Part shown: positions 63,899-64,000 of the stretch, piece after piece
Layout: every line of letters begins with the position of its first letter
How positions within the stretch are numbered: the first letter of the stretch is position 1
The notes under the pieces: generated by a model
What the model was told of the DNA's origin: nothing
The model's database searches: none
What the model saw: the letters and a program-made list of their open reading frames with translations, nothing else
From: Chryseobacterium turcicum
GTDB lineage: Bacteria > Bacteroidota > Bacteroidia > Flavobacteriales > Weeksellaceae
Direction of reading: 5' to 3'
NCBI RefSeq assembly: GCF_021010565.1
Contig: NZ_JAJNAY010000001.1
Coordinates: forward strand, 518,501 to 582,500
DNA length: 64,000 nt
Position numbers and translations under genes: made by a program

Positions 63899-64000
63899 AA
63901 AGAAATCGTTAAGGGCGTATGGCGGATGCCTAGGCTTTCAGAGGCGACGAAGGACGTGGTAAGCTGCGAAAAGCTGCGGGGATTGGCACACACGAATTGA
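63899..64000 (+). rRNA. 23S ribosomal RNA, 5' end only
   Basis: The text from ~63899 follows the 23S 5' pattern (GTTAAGGGCGTATGGCGGAT, CAGAGGCGACGAAGGACGTG, AAGCTGCGAAAAGCTGCGGG) and is cut by the window edge. The exact start is estimated by alignment to the E. coli 5' end. Confidence 0.95.

Overview
The window is chromosomal DNA of a low-GC member of the Bacteroidota, most likely Chryseobacterium or a close relative (Weeksellaceae, Flavobacteriia). Support comes from the 16S rRNA gene at the right end, TAnnTTTG-type -7 promoter elements, type IX secretion (T9SS) sorting tails, flexirubin genes, and a 16S 3' end without the usual anti-Shine-Dalgarno CCUCC.

1-600: tail of a secreted ASPIC/UnbV protein. 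656-27098: a flexirubin / aryl-polyene plus dialkylresorcinol pigment locus, almost all on the minus strand, in two blocks. Block A (15802 down to 656) has a BtrH-like acyltransferase, an ABC transporter, a thioesterase, ketosynthases with a degenerate chain-length-factor-like partner, an ACP, a NodB-type deacetylase, LolA, a lipoprotein, a dehydratase and a glycosyltransferase-DUF2062 protein. A ParE-type toxin-antitoxin pair and a GxxExxY gene sit inside it. Block B (27098 down to 20407) has an MMPL-acyltransferase fusion, darA, darB and two hot-dog dehydratase-like proteins. Plus-strand genes for an M16 peptidase and a small membrane protein separate the blocks. No ammonia-lyase, ketoreductase or aryl-acid ligase is in the window, so the pathway must be completed elsewhere.

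27262-41049: membrane genes of surface-polysaccharide type (GT-C-like proteins, an EpsG-like polymerase, an acyltransferase_3) and two very similar large T9SS-exported proteins in tandem. 41096-47041: topA, a nitrilase-superfamily amidase with its AraC-type neighbour, and an arginase-fold protein that has lost most metal ligands. 47229-52833: a polysaccharide assembly set (GT2, WecA/MraY-like transferase, Wza-like lipoprotein, Wzc-like tyrosine kinase with a (Gly-Tyr)8 tail). 53039-58381: an envelope operon (DUF6089 protein, undecaprenyl-PP synthase, BamA, two Skp/OmpH chaperones). 58451-60492: thioesterase, dTDP-rhamnose reductase and a secreted protein.

60493-64000: a repeat-rich intergenic stretch, then an rRNA operon: three -7 promoter elements, 16S, tRNA-Ile(GAT), tRNA-Ala(TGC) and the 5' end of 23S. 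Several families of short palindromic intergenic repeats run through the whole window.
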